From: Paenibacillus contaminans
Lineage (GTDB): Bacteria > Bacillota > Bacilli > Paenibacillales > NBRC-103111
Length of the DNA: 64,000 bases
Direction of reading: 5' to 3'
Assembly: GCF_003285015.1 (NCBI RefSeq)
Contig: NZ_QMFB01000001.1
Span: 744,001-808,000 of the forward strand
Positions 43,138-52,409 of this stretch are shown here, in pieces. Positions within the stretch are counted from its first letter, which is position 1; the number at the start of each line of letters is the position of its first letter. The notes below the pieces were generated by a model. The model was not told the DNA's origin and did not search any database. It saw nothing but the letters and a program-made list of their open reading frames with translations. Both the position numbers and the translations under genes were made by a program.

Positions 43138-44315
43138 ATGATGCCGGCCGGGTGGTTGCTGCCGTCGGAATTTCCTTGTGCTGCCTTACCGGTTGCTGGG
43201 ACCGAACCGAGGTCAATGAATTGGCGATTGCGGGACTGGTCGGTTCGGAAAAAGACAGCGAAACCCAAGAGCAAGTTGTTTATTACCAGATTATCAATCC
43301 CGGAGCATTCAACCCTCAAACGGGAGACGGCAGCAAGTCTCCTTTATATACCTACAAAGTTCAAGGTCCGACCAAAGGAGAACTCGGGCTAAAGTCTGCC
43401 GATATTTTGCCGCGCAAGCTGTTTACCGATCATTATCAGTCTCATATCGTAACCGAGCGATTCGCAAGGGAAGGCTTAGGTTCTTTTTTGAACTTTTATG
43501 AGAGGCAGTACAATAGGAGGTCGAACCTGTTTTTGTTCGTAACCGATTCCGAGCTTTCTGAAGTCATGATGACTTACACGCCTCTTGAGCGACTTCCGGG
43601 ACGAGCATTGCGGTCGATGATTGATCAAACGTATAAATCTACGGGCCGAATCAGCTTAAAATCACGAGTGAAGGATTTAGTCGAAAACATGGAATCATCC
43701 GCACTGACGGTGCTGCCGCTAATCAGTCTGAACGGTCCGAAAGTTATCTCTACGACAAAACGCCTCGAATCGATTCAAGCGAATCAGAGCAATCTCTTTT
43801 TGACGGGTGCAGCTGTGTTTAGGAAGGATCGGATGATCGGAAAAATAGGTCTGCGGGAGAATGGCTATTACAATCTTTTAAAGGGGGAGAGCGAAAGCTT
43901 CTTTGAAACGATTACCCTTGACGGCAAAGTTATTGAATTGCTTGCGAATAAAATAAGCGGTAAACGGCACTTATCCGTTACGAACGGAATACCGGTCTGG
44001 AATGTCGAGATTGCCGCCCGGCTCTCTATCGTAAACAACGATCAGGAGAGTAAATTAAACTGGAGCAACTTGTCTCAGATAACGGACAAATTCAACCTTC
44101 AGATCGGCGAAACCGCGCAGAAGCTTTACAAAGAGGCGATTGATAAAAAGTGGGATTTGTTCGGTCTTGAAGACAAGATCAAGTACAAACGGGGCAGGGC
44201 ATGGAACGATTTGCAGAAACAAAAAAACGTTTGGACTCAAACCAAGCTTACTATCACAGTCAAGAGCACAATTATCGATATCGGCGAAATCATTAATCCG
44301 TATAAGGGAGTGTAA
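43134..44315 (+). CDS. Spore germination receptor C subunit (Ger(x)C lipoprotein)
   Basis: A 393-residue lipoprotein. The signal ends in lipobox LTGC, with Cys21 as the lipid-modified residue, followed by the near-invariant WDRTEVNELAIAGLVG. The rest is the three-domain Ger(x)C body (LPRKLFTDHYQSHIV, FLFVTD, LTGAAVFRKDRMIGK). It is anchored to the outer face of the inner spore membrane and needed for receptor activity. ATG 43134 overlaps the A-subunit stop (ATGA). The gene order A-C-B differs from the A-B-C order of B. subtilis gerA, but A-C-B is also common. Confidence 0.95.
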   Translation: MNDAGRVVAAVGISLCCLTGCWDRTEVNELAIAGLVGSEKDSETQEQVVYYQIINPGAFNPQTGDGSKSPLYTYKVQGPTKGELGLKSADILPRKLFTDHYQSHIVTERFAREGLGSFLNFYERQYNRRSNLFLFVTDSELSEVMMTYTPLERLPGRALRSMIDQTYKSTGRISLKSRVKDLVENMESSALTVLPLISLNGPKVISTTKRLESIQANQSNLFLTGAAVFRKDRMIGKIGLRENGYYNLLKGESESFFETITLDGKVIELLANKISGKRHLSVTNGIPVWNVEIAARLSIVNNDQESKLNWSNLSQITDKFNLQIGETAQKLYKEAIDKKWDLFGLEDKIKYKRGRAWNDLQKQKNVWTQTKLTITVKSTIIDIGEIINPYKGV

Positions 44316-44319
44316 ATGC

Positions 44320-45423
44320 TTGGAGCGTAGCAGTTTGACCGTGTGGCAGTTTTTTGTGCTGGCTCTGTCTTTTTTGATAGGCACTTCCTTCTTTTTCATC
44401 CCAGGGGGATTGATTGCGGTTGCCAAGCAAGATGCCTGGATCGTTCCGTTGTGGGCAGGCGGAGCCGGTATTCTGGCTTCCTTGGTCTGGCTGAAACTGG
44501 CTAAACAACATCCGGGGTTATCGATAGTTCAAATTTGTACGAAAGTTGCGGGCAAACCGTTAGGCGGTCTGATCGCCCTGTTGTATATTACGTATTTTGT
44601 TCAAATTTCGGTCTTTATCACACGGAATCTTGGCGATTTCATGAAACAAACGCTGATGCCGTTAACGCCATTGACCGTGTTTCACGTTATGATTCTCCTT
44701 ATCTCGGGATATGCGGTGATCAAGGGGATCGAAACGATCGCCATTTCGTCGGAATTTTTGTTTCTCGTCATGACGGCGACTTTTATTTTCATCTTCTGCT
44801 TTGCGCTGACGGAATGGAACTGGAATCGATTTCAAGGGGCATTTCGAATGGATGTTTGGAAGACCGTGAAGGAAACCCGCTCCATTTTCGGATTTCCGTT
44901 CCTGGAGTCCCTTGTCTTTCTTATGCTTTTTCCATTTGTTCTGAAGAAACGAAAGAAGACCTTTATTCTTGCGATAGCTGTTGCAACAATTATGCTGAGT
45001 CTAACAACGTTTTTTACGATCGGCGTGCTTGGAGTTACCCGTGCATCTCATGATACTTATCCGCTGTTTGTCATTGTCCAAGAAATTCATATCGGCAATT
45101 TTTTCGAGCATTTGGAATCCACCATTGCTTTGCTCTTGTTGGTTGCCATTTTTATTAAGCTATCGATCGCATATTACTGCTCCGTCCTGGGACTATGCCA
45201 ATTATTTCGAATCACAAGAAGATTTTGGGTAACTTTATCTTTGGTATTGCTCATTTCCGGTCTTGCTCTTGGGTATGACAATGTAGTGGAAAATATAGAA
45301 TTCAGCAAAAAATACGATTTCGAGTATACGCTAATTTACAGTGTCGTTATCCCTTGTGTGCTTCTACTTGTCACGAGGATTCGCCAAAGCGGGAAAAAGC
45401 AAACCGGAGAGTCTGGCTCATGA
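44320..45423 (+). CDS. Spore germination receptor B subunit (GerAB/GerKB permease-like)
   Basis: A 367-residue membrane protein of the endospore germination permease family (amino acid/polyamine transporter superfamily), with ten hydrophobic segments. The N-terminal SLTVWQFFVLALSFLIGTSFFFIPGG and the loop LTPLTVFHVMILLISGYAVIKGIETIA are family typical. It carries the likely germinant pocket. TTG 44320 has AAGGGAG about 10 bases upstream. The frame is open further upstream inside the C-subunit gene and is ignored. The TGA overlaps the next ATG. Confidence 0.94.
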   Translation: MERSSLTVWQFFVLALSFLIGTSFFFIPGGLIAVAKQDAWIVPLWAGGAGILASLVWLKLAKQHPGLSIVQICTKVAGKPLGGLIALLYITYFVQISVFITRNLGDFMKQTLMPLTPLTVFHVMILLISGYAVIKGIETIAISSEFLFLVMTATFIFIFCFALTEWNWNRFQGAFRMDVWKTVKETRSIFGFPFLESLVFLMLFPFVLKKRKKTFILAIAVATIMLSLTTFFTIGVLGVTRASHDTYPLFVIVQEIHIGNFFEHLESTIALLLLVAIFIKLSIAYYCSVLGLCQLFRITRRFWVTLSLVLLISGLALGYDNVVENIEFSKKYDFEYTLIYSVVIPCVLLLVTRIRQSGKKQTGESGS

Positions 45424-45623
45424 TCGGGTTCCTTCTGTTTTTTGCGGCGGCCCTGGGAGTTAGTTTGACGTTTTTGATACGCTCTAAAGCCGAAAGGAAG
45501 GAAATCTTTCTGTTCGTTGGAATCTTGTTTCTAGGTTTTGCGGATTGGATGAGTATTTTCCTGGACCATAAATTTAAATCGAGCAAGATAATCGCCAATC
45601 TTATGGAGTGGATTGGATTATGA
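45420..45623 (+). CDS. Small two-TM protein, probable D subunit of the germination operon
   Basis: A 67-residue protein with two hydrophobic segments (GFLLFFAAALGVSLTFLI and EIFLFVGILFLGFADWMSIFL) joined by a charged loop (RSKAERK). ATG 45420 overlaps the B-subunit stop (ATGA), so it is the fourth gene of the operon. Small two-membrane-segment D proteins linked to ger operons modulate receptor function in Bacillus species, and position and topology fit that group. The identification rests on context and topology rather than on a sequence motif. Confidence 0.75.
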   Translation: MIGFLLFFAAALGVSLTFLIRSKAERKEIFLFVGILFLGFADWMSIFLDHKFKSSKIIANLMEWIGL

Positions 45624-45672
45624 AATCGCGGGATCAATGGACGCAAAGGCTTTCGTATTCTATCCGCGTTAC

Positions 45673-46752
45673 TCAGCATATTTTTCGCATGACCAACTCC
45701 AAAGGACCTTGTTTCATCCATTTTCTCCACCCATACGAAAAGGCGACTGCGATCATGAAATAAATGACTCCATAAACGATTGCAAATGAAAGATTGCCAT
45801 TTTCCAAATAGCCCGCAGTCTCGAGCAACCCTAGTCCGAGAACTACGTGCCCGATATAATGGGATAACGATAATTGTCCGGTATTGATCACCGCTTGCGT
45901 CAGAAAGGAATGTTCAAACTTGTCTACCACATAAAGACAGATTGCAATCATGGACACGGCGGAACAAATGCCGGAAAAAACATACAGCATCGTAGGCGGC
46001 ATCGGTTTCGTTCCAAAAAAATAATAGGCCGCTTCCTTATCCAATACAGAAGAAGACATTTTCACCAATAAGAACGAAATGGTCTCAATCACGATCGTTC
46101 CCGACAGCGAATAAAGCAGTAACTTCGATCGGTTCTCTTTGACAAACCAACGCTTTCTGCCCATCCACATGCCGATAAGGAAGAAGCTCAGCCATGGAAA
46201 AATAGGATGAAAACCGTTAAATAACAGGTTGCGCGCGAACCCTTCCAGCGTCCAAATGCCAGCATATTGTTTAAAACTCGAATCCCACCCGTTGCTGTAA
46301 TCGAATACGATCAAGAAGAACTGAGATGCCAACACAATTATCAAGAACAGCCCGAGTATTTTCTTGTCGGATACGGTGATCAAGACCGCAGCTACAAGCA
46401 TGAACACTGCATAATAATGTAAAATGTCGGCGCTCCAGCCCAGCAGCAATAAAAGCAAGCCGGCAATAAACAAAAAAGCGGCTCTCCGGTACAAGCCGGT
46501 CCGGCTGCGACGAATCAGTTCCTCATTCATCGAAAACCTGGCTTTCGAGGTCATTAAGGATACGCCGATACCGGCCAGCAAAACAAACAATGCGGATGAT
46601 CTTCCTTCAAACAAACCCGCTATCGATTGCAACCACGCCGGTCCGCCATCCTCTGCCAGCATGGCGAGCTTAAAATTCACGATAATCATTCCGAAAATTG
46701 CGATCGCTCTCGCAAAATCAATAGCGGTTATCCGCTCTTTCGAGTGACTCAT
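45673..46752 (-). CDS. DUF418/YeiB-like multi-pass membrane protein
   Basis: A 359-residue membrane protein with about ten hydrophobic segments. The start RITAIDFARAIAIFGMIIVNF resembles the acyltransferase/HGSNAT-like fold, and the C-terminal SYGWRKWMKQGPLELVMRKI is the usual DUF418 ending (GPLEwl.R). A role in moving acyl groups across the membrane is possible but unproven. AAAGGAG lies 9 bases before ATG 46752. Convergent with the ger operon, and 55 bases downstream of the GNAT gene in the same direction. Confidence 0.85.
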   Translation of the reverse strand: MSHSKERITAIDFARAIAIFGMIIVNFKLAMLAEDGGPAWLQSIAGLFEGRSSALFVLLAGIGVSLMTSKARFSMNEELIRRSRTGLYRRAAFLFIAGLLLLLLGWSADILHYYAVFMLVAAVLITVSDKKILGLFLIIVLASQFFLIVFDYSNGWDSSFKQYAGIWTLEGFARNLLFNGFHPIFPWLSFFLIGMWMGRKRWFVKENRSKLLLYSLSGTIVIETISFLLVKMSSSVLDKEAAYYFFGTKPMPPTMLYVFSGICSAVSMIAICLYVVDKFEHSFLTQAVINTGQLSLSHYIGHVVLGLGLLETAGYLENGNLSFAIVYGVIYFMIAVAFSYGWRKWMKQGPLELVMRKIC

Positions 46753-46807
46753 ACAATATTTCTCCTTTTGATGCTTTGCGCTTAGCGGATTGAATCTTTC
46801 TCTTCGT

Positions 46808-47434
46808 TTATATCAACTTCATCACCATATAATTCCATTTTAATTCCTTGAAAAACAACTGCCGCGCCAAGCTATTCTGTTGTAGTTGCGTACGGAAAAA
46901 AAGCTGTTCGTATAGCAGCTTAGCCCGTAAGTTGCTGCCTACGACATGCAAGCTCAGCACCTTCAAGCGCGGATCGTTTTGAGCAAAATGCTGCGCCCAC
47001 TGCATTAACAGCGTTCCGACTCCTTTACTTCGATGATCCGGATGGACGACAATGTCGGCAATATAACATTCTCCAGCCTGCGGTTTATGATTTAATAAAG
47101 AAACTCCAATCAACAGTTTTATCAGGTCCCACTTTCCAAATTGCTTGAAGTTTTTTAATGAAGGAAGTTCTTGTTGCTGCTTCACGACGAATTCCGGCTT
47201 CCATTTGACCGAAATCGTTCCGATCACTTCTCCCTCTTGCAGGGCGACCATTCTTTGACTTGCCGGTTCGGCGGGAAAATATTCAAGCAGCTTCTGGAAA
47301 AAAAGAGCGAGATCGTCTTCGGTCATGTTCGTCAGGGGGAGGAATTTCCCGCGAAACCCGTGCACTAGCAATCGCCCGATTTGCGGATTGTACTTGGCCG
47401 ACATAGGTTCAATTGTTATCGGCGTTGCCGTCAT
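46808..47434 (-). CDS. GNAT-family N-acetyltransferase in a MerR operon
   Basis: A 208-residue acetyltransferase. The acetyl-CoA loop HRSKGVGTLLM is preceded by YIADIVVHPD, and the NLRAKLLYEQLFF segment matches the GNAT C-terminal motif. The substrate is unknown. ATG 47434 has AAAGGGGAG about 7 bases upstream, while the ORF start at 47,461 has none. It overlaps the end of the MerR gene by 26 bases, so the two are translationally coupled and the MerR protein probably controls it. A drug-modifying role would fit. Confidence 0.9.
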   Translation of the reverse strand: MTATPITIEPMSAKYNPQIGRLLVHGFRGKFLPLTNMTEDDLALFFQKLLEYFPAEPASQRMVALQEGEVIGTISVKWKPEFVVKQQQELPSLKNFKQFGKWDLIKLLIGVSLLNHKPQAGECYIADIVVHPDHRSKGVGTLLMQWAQHFAQNDPRLKVLSLHVVGSNLRAKLLYEQLFFRTQLQQNSLARQLFFKELKWNYMVMKLI

Positions 47435-48221
47435 TACGGTCTCCCCTTTCGGAATGCACAACCGGTTCGATCAAAGCTTGCAGCTCATAGTGCAGCTTGT
47501 TTGGACTAAATAGGGACAAATAAGATTTTTCAATGAGAATCAGAGGGCCGGCTATGACAATAGATTGTGCGGCAGCATAGCCGTAAAACTGTTCAATCTT
47601 CCCTTCAAGCTCATCATCTTCATGAACAAGGGTTTGTAAGGAAAGATAATCGCCCTCCGGCAGCGAAAAATCTCCTGGGGCCTGCGTTTCCAGATATAAA
47701 GTAATGATGCTCGAGCCGTCAAATACAGAATGAATGTCCGTTTCAAACAAGTTCGGAACGCGCATCGTCTGTTCGGCCAGCATTTTGGCGTTCAGCTTCG
47801 TGCTTATATCCATTTCCAACCATCGGGCAAAATAAGCAGGCTCCCGCCGCTTGATTCGGTATTGATCGGTCTGCGAGCTAAACCTCTGTTGTTCATCCAA
47901 AACTTTTTGGATGAACTGCTGAAGCTCTTTGAGCCGCTGCAGCTCCTCATCCACTTCACGCAAGGAATGATGGAGCAGCTGCCGATATTGTTCTGAAGTA
48001 TAGGTAGTCATACATTCTTTAATGGACTGAACGGGAACTCCCAGCCTGCGAAGCAGCAAAATTTGCGCCAACCGGTAAACTTGATCGATGCCATACATTC
48101 GATACTGATTATTATCTGTGTAAGAAGGGTGAAGAACGCCTTTCTCCTCAAAATATCGAATTTGATGAACGGACACATTCATTAACTTAGCTAATTCGCT
48201 AATCGTAATTTCACTCTTCAT
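47409..48221 (-). CDS. MerR-family regulator
   Basis: A 270-residue regulator. The helix-turn-helix is at about 1-70 (ITISELAKLMNVSVHQIRYFEEKGVLHPSY, NQYRMYGIDQVYRLAQILLL). A long coiled coil follows at about 75-115, and a GyrI-like ligand domain runs to the end. ATG 48221 lies 7 bases after AGGAGTG. Its promoter (48,257-48,287) has a 19-bp spacer with a perfect dyad, so it is autoregulated. It forms an operon with the GNAT gene. Confidence 0.92.
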   Translation of the reverse strand: MKSEITISELAKLMNVSVHQIRYFEEKGVLHPSYTDNNQYRMYGIDQVYRLAQILLLRRLGVPVQSIKECMTTYTSEQYRQLLHHSLREVDEELQRLKELQQFIQKVLDEQQRFSSQTDQYRIKRREPAYFARWLEMDISTKLNAKMLAEQTMRVPNLFETDIHSVFDGSSIITLYLETQAPGDFSLPEGDYLSLQTLVHEDDELEGKIEQFYGYAAAQSIVIAGPLILIEKSYLSLFSPNKLHYELQALIEPVVHSERGDRNDGNADNN

Positions 48222-48256
48222 ATCGTTCACTCCTAAAGGCGATTTGGCATATCTCA

Positions 48257-48287
48257 ACGATACACCTTAGGTCAGACCTAAGGTCAA
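48257..48287 (-). promoter_or_regulatory. MerR-type promoter with 19-bp spacer and 21-bp palindrome
   Basis: On the minus strand, TTGACC (48287-48282), 19 bases, TATCGT (48262-48257). A perfect dyad with ACCTTAGGTC and GACCTAAGGT arms around one base covers 48264-48284. It is the second textbook MerR promoter in the window, with a different operator sequence from that at 16,663. Confidence 0.88.
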
Positions 48288-48435
48288 GTGTTTAGCTTAA
48301 AATCTTCTGCTCGGAAGTTGGAAATGCAGAGATCTGAAATATCTAGACATGTCATATACTTGACTATTAAACGGCCGATCCTCGTGTTATGATGAAACCG
48401 ATCATGCCATTTTTTTTTGGAGAGGAGCCTTCGCT

Positions 48436-51400
48436 TTGAAGCAGCTATATCCTTATTATGTAGTCCAGGAGTCCGAGCATTTCGAGCAGCTTCCGGTTGC
48501 CGGCAATTTTATAGAAGGCGACACGATGAACGGCGCTGCCCGGAAGACCGAGTTTGCCGCTTATACGAGCAAAGACATGCTTCACATCCGGATATGGTGT
48601 TACGATGCCGATCCGCAGCAAACGGAGACGATACGTCTGAATTTCGACCCGGATCATTCCGGACGAAGGCCTCATAATCTTGTGCAAGTTATAGTCGATA
48701 CCGACGGCATGACGAAAGCGGAGAAGATGGACTATGATATCATCCGGCTAACCCCTGTCGAAGGCGTTCGGGGAAGCTCGGAGTTTCGAAGCGGTGTATG
48801 GGAAATCACCGTAACGATGCCGCTTGATCTAGTGTACAAAAGCAGGCAGACAAAACCATATGTCGGTCTGAATGTAATCCGGGTACGCAAGGAAAGCCCC
48901 GCTTTGTCCAAATGGTCCGGTCTGCCCGGAGAAATTTCGGTGTTTGGATTGCAAGGGATCGGGGATCTGATTTTCGCGGAAGGCTTATCGGCGGACGAGA
49001 CGAACGATTGGATAAAACGCGCGATCGAAGACAGCAATACGGCGTATACAAGATGGGAGAAACAAAAGCTGCCCGCAGAAATACTCCGGCATGTTCGCGA
49101 CAAAAAATCGGGCTTCTCGCTTCGGATCAAACCGGAAGATGCGGAGCGCGCCCGTTTTAACGCTCGCGAAACCGAATGGGGCGCCCGTATTGCCGCCCGG
49201 ATTTATGAAGTGGCGGACTACTGGGCATCCAAGTCGGATGACGAATTGTTCGATTTTATTATTCCCGGCAATCCGCGGGCGATGACGCCAAGCCAGTTTT
49301 ACGGAGATCCGCTCACCGGCGGCAACCGGCTAACGCTGAAAACATGCTTGGAAACGCCGTTTCGGTTCTATAATGAGACGACCGGGGAATGGTGGTATCC
49401 GGGCAAAAAGCTGAACAATCCCGCGACGAGAGAAGAAGTGATCGTGGAAGATAACGGAGAAGGATTTCTCATTCCCGAAGGTTTTCCCAATCCGTATACC
49501 CGATGCATGCTTGTCGCTGCAACACGCAACTACAGGCTGGCCATGGTTATGGCCGCTCCGTATTGTCCATCTATCACGGACAAAAACGTCGTCCCGGAAA
49601 CAAGCGGAACCCGGTACGCAGGGGGAATTCCGAATTTGGCATATGCCTATATTTTATCCGGTGATGTCCGTTATGCCTATAAAGCGGCCATTCTGATCGG
49701 AAGAATCGCCGAATTGTACCCTTATATGAACGGCGGTTATCATGACGGGAGCTATTCGGATACGGTGCATTTGTCGGAGCCTTCCACGACGGGGACGGAA
49801 TGGAAGAAAAACTTGCTGGAAGCGTATGACCTTATTTTCGACGGAATCGGAAAGTTCCATGAACAATTGGCCGGGTTATTCGCTCGGAAGCCGGATGCCG
49901 AGAACAAGCCCCGTGTTATACCGTTCGATCTGCGAAGAGCAGTGGAACGGGAAATGATTCCTTATGTAATCTATACGTGCGAATTGGAACGAAGCGGCGC
50001 AAGCGACTGGTCGATGAGGCTGCTGGAGTTGGAAATGGAAGCGGCGGCTTTAATCCAAAACGGAGAGCTGCTTCAAGAGGTGCTTATCGATTCCGTCTTC
50101 AGCCTGTTTTCCAAACTGAAGAACGGCTATTACCGGGACGGAAAATACGCCTATGATTCCTCGGGTTATGTTGAGCTGATGTCTCATTCGATGATGAACT
50201 ACCCGAATTGGACCTACTTGTTCCAGGACGAAGACGCTTTCAGCCAGCCGCTGAATTTATTCGAGGACGCCCGATTCGGCGTAAAAGAAATAATCGCCTT
50301 TTATTTTCGTTACAGATGCGGAAGTTTATCCGCAGCATTCGGCGATACTACCGTAGACAATATGCTTCCGATATCGGACAATCGCAAAAACGGAATGACT
50401 CCTTTTCTCGCATTAAGCGAAACCGTCTTTCGGAGAATGCCTTCGGCAAGGGATATTATAGGGCCGGCGCTCACTTCATACAGCAATGAAGAGTTAGCCG
50501 GACAACGAGTGGAGGCTTGCCAGGATAACGGACGAGGCGGCAATCAGTCACTCTTGGTGCTTGCAAACGCTTTGTCCGAGTCGGAGCTGGCGCCGTACCG
50601 CGAAAAATCGTCACAAACGGTGCAAGTTTCCTACTTGGCTGAAGACTCGGAAATCAGCATCTTGAGAAGCGGCAGCACTGCCGGAAATACTAAGCATCTT
50701 GTGTTGTACGGTCAACCTACACTGCCGCATGCGCACGGCGATAAGCTCGGATTGTGGCTGGGCGCGTTCGGGGTGCATCAGCTTGCGTTCGGCGGCCATT
50801 ATCCGTTCATTTGGATCGGTCCGAAAATCAGGCAATGGGAGCTGCACTCCGCTTCGTGCAACGTCGTGCTCGTCGACGGCAAAGATCAGGCGCCTTCATC
50901 CTCCATTCAGCTCGAGCATTACGAAGGGAAATGGATGCAAACGGCAGGAATGGAAAATAAGGAGGCGTATCCCGGCAGCCATTACGAGAGGTGGGCATGG
51001 CTTATTCAAGCGCCGGATGGGAATAATGCCTACGTCTTGGACCGCTTTCTAGTCTCTGGGGGGAGCAAATTCGATTACAATACGCATGGATTGGACGTAT
51101 CGCTGGAACAGGTATTGTTCGAGGGTGTCGACAATTGGGAGCCGCTGCAAGGCACGCTCGCCGGAGCGGATATTCCGCTGTACGGACAGCCCGGCTACGG
51201 CTGGATGAAAGCGATCCGAAAGGCGAAAGCGGGCGAGCGGGTGTCGTGGACTTATCCTTACGGGGAAAGTTCGTTGAAAATCACCGCACTGAACGGAAGA
51301 GAGCGGGAGCTGATTTGCTGCTTGGGCGAGAAGGGCGGCCAAGAAATGAAAAAGTCTGCTTGGGACGCTTATGTTCTGCTCAGGGACGAACAGGACGATA

Positions 51401-52107
51401 CCGATGGCCATGCCGCATCTTTCGTTAGCGTAATGGAGCCGTACGAAGGCGCTCCTTTCCTTCAGTCCATCCGTGCAATGGAATGCGTTACTGGGCAAAA
51501 GGTTGGAGTATTCGATCCTATGGGTATTTGCATCGATCATTTTGACGGGAGTCGGGATATAGTCATCTCCGCGCGTTATCAAGATGAACCGGTTACATAT
51601 AGGGACGATTCGGGATTGCTGCATAAGACCGATGCGCAGGCGTTATTGATCCGTTATCGCGGCGATCGTCCGGAGCTTGTGGAAGCTTTAGGTTTCACGA
51701 TTATCGAGTCCAACGATTTCAGATGGGAACGGGAGAAGCCGGAATGGCGGGGAACCGTCGCTTCCGTCGATGCGGAGCTTAGGGAGATAGAAGTAGAGTT
51801 CGCTGGGGAAGCTCCGGATTTGGATCAGCTTCAAGATGCCGTTGGATTTATTAACGGCGAGGGTTATAAAAAGCCTTCGCCATACTACATTAGAGATCCC
51901 CGATTGGAAGGGAACCGCCTCGTATTCCGTACGGACGTTACGCTGTTCCGTGGAGAAGAAGGCTGGCAAGGCACGGAAAAAATTCACGTCCAGCAAGGCA
52001 AGCAGTCAATGGATTACTTGGGTAAACGAATGCTGGTCGATGTTAAGGCCGGAGATGTGTTTACGATAAGTAACCGGATGTGTATAGGAAACGAAGATAT
52101 CGTGTGA
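48436..52107 (+). CDS. Heparinase II/III-family protein (large, cytoplasmic)
   Basis: A 1,223-residue protein. The N-terminal about 190 residues resemble a CBM9-like carbohydrate-binding sandwich. An alpha/alpha-toroid region (about 240-650) contains YAYILSGDVRYAYKAAILIGRIAELYP and NGGYHDGSYSD. A beta-sandwich heparinase II/III domain begins at about 740, with LPHAHGDKLGLWLGAFG near residue 763 in place of the HxHxD-type metal/catalytic motif. Such proteins are uronate polysaccharide lyases or relatives. There is no signal peptide, so it would act on imported oligosaccharides. TTG 48436 follows GAGAGGAG by 8 bases. It is transcribed alone. Confidence 0.82.
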   Translation: MKQLYPYYVVQESEHFEQLPVAGNFIEGDTMNGAARKTEFAAYTSKDMLHIRIWCYDADPQQTETIRLNFDPDHSGRRPHNLVQVIVDTDGMTKAEKMDYDIIRLTPVEGVRGSSEFRSGVWEITVTMPLDLVYKSRQTKPYVGLNVIRVRKESPALSKWSGLPGEISVFGLQGIGDLIFAEGLSADETNDWIKRAIEDSNTAYTRWEKQKLPAEILRHVRDKKSGFSLRIKPEDAERARFNARETEWGARIAARIYEVADYWASKSDDELFDFIIPGNPRAMTPSQFYGDPLTGGNRLTLKTCLETPFRFYNETTGEWWYPGKKLNNPATREEVIVEDNGEGFLIPEGFPNPYTRCMLVAATRNYRLAMVMAAPYCPSITDKNVVPETSGTRYAGGIPNLAYAYILSGDVRYAYKAAILIGRIAELYPYMNGGYHDGSYSDTVHLSEPSTTGTEWKKNLLEAYDLIFDGIGKFHEQLAGLFARKPDAENKPRVIPFDLRRAVEREMIPYVIYTCELERSGASDWSMRLLELEMEAAALIQNGELLQEVLIDSVFSLFSKLKNGYYRDGKYAYDSSGYVELMSHSMMNYPNWTYLFQDEDAFSQPLNLFEDARFGVKEIIAFYFRYRCGSLSAAFGDTTVDNMLPISDNRKNGMTPFLALSETVFRRMPSARDIIGPALTSYSNEELAGQRVEACQDNGRGGNQSLLVLANALSESELAPYREKSSQTVQVSYLAEDSEISILRSGSTAGNTKHLVLYGQPTLPHAHGDKLGLWLGAFGVHQLAFGGHYPFIWIGPKIRQWELHSASCNVVLVDGKDQAPSSSIQLEHYEGKWMQTAGMENKEAYPGSHYERWAWLIQAPDGNNAYVLDRFLVSGGSKFDYNTHGLDVSLEQVLFEGVDNWEPLQGTLAGADIPLYGQPGYGWMKAIRKAKAGERVSWTYPYGESSLKITALNGRERELICCLGEKGGQEMKKSAWDAYVLLRDEQDDTDGHAASFVSVMEPYEGAPFLQSIRAMECVTGQKVGVFDPMGICIDHFDGSRDIVISARYQDEPVTYRDDSGLLHKTDAQALLIRYRGDRPELVEALGFTIIESNDFRWEREKPEWRGTVASVDAELREIEVEFAGEAPDLDQLQDAVGFINGEGYKKPSPYYIRDPRLEGNRLVFRTDVTLFRGEEGWQGTEKIHVQQGKQSMDYLGKRMLVDVKAGDVFTISNRMCIGNEDIV

Positions 52108-52224
52108 AAATGCTTAAAGTGAAAAGCAGCTAAAACGCATGGTATCGAAAGGGTAAGAGTGAGGGATTCGGCTGGAAGTTGCGTGGCTGCTACAGGCTTG
52201 CACTCCGGAACGGACGAGTAAGGA
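52108..52224 (+). other. Short untranslated tail before the terminator
   Basis: About 115 purine-rich bases after the heparinase-like gene. I see no gene in it. The terminator at 52,225 follows. Confidence 0.3.
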
Positions 52225-52256
52225 AAACATCACCACACGCTGGTGATGTTTTTTTA
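52225..52256 (+). terminator. Strong rho-independent terminator
   Basis: AAACATCACCA (52225-52235), loop CACGC, TGGTGATGTTT (52241-52251), then more T. It closes the heparinase-like gene. Confidence 0.85.
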
Positions 52257-52409
52257 TCTTCTAAAGAAAGGCGAAACCGTTTATCCTTGTTGTGACCGTG
52301 GTGATTTGGGAGAATATCGCCAGATTAACGTTTTTACTGAAAGGAATATCCTTGTTGTCGGTGAACTATAATGTTTAGATTCAATTAGACGCGAAAGGCG
52401 GTGGTTCCT

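Noticed and set aside
44140-44319. Upstream extension of the germination B subunit
   Set aside because: The frame is open but lies entirely inside the C-subunit gene. TTG 44320 has the ribosome binding site and gives the normal family N-terminus.
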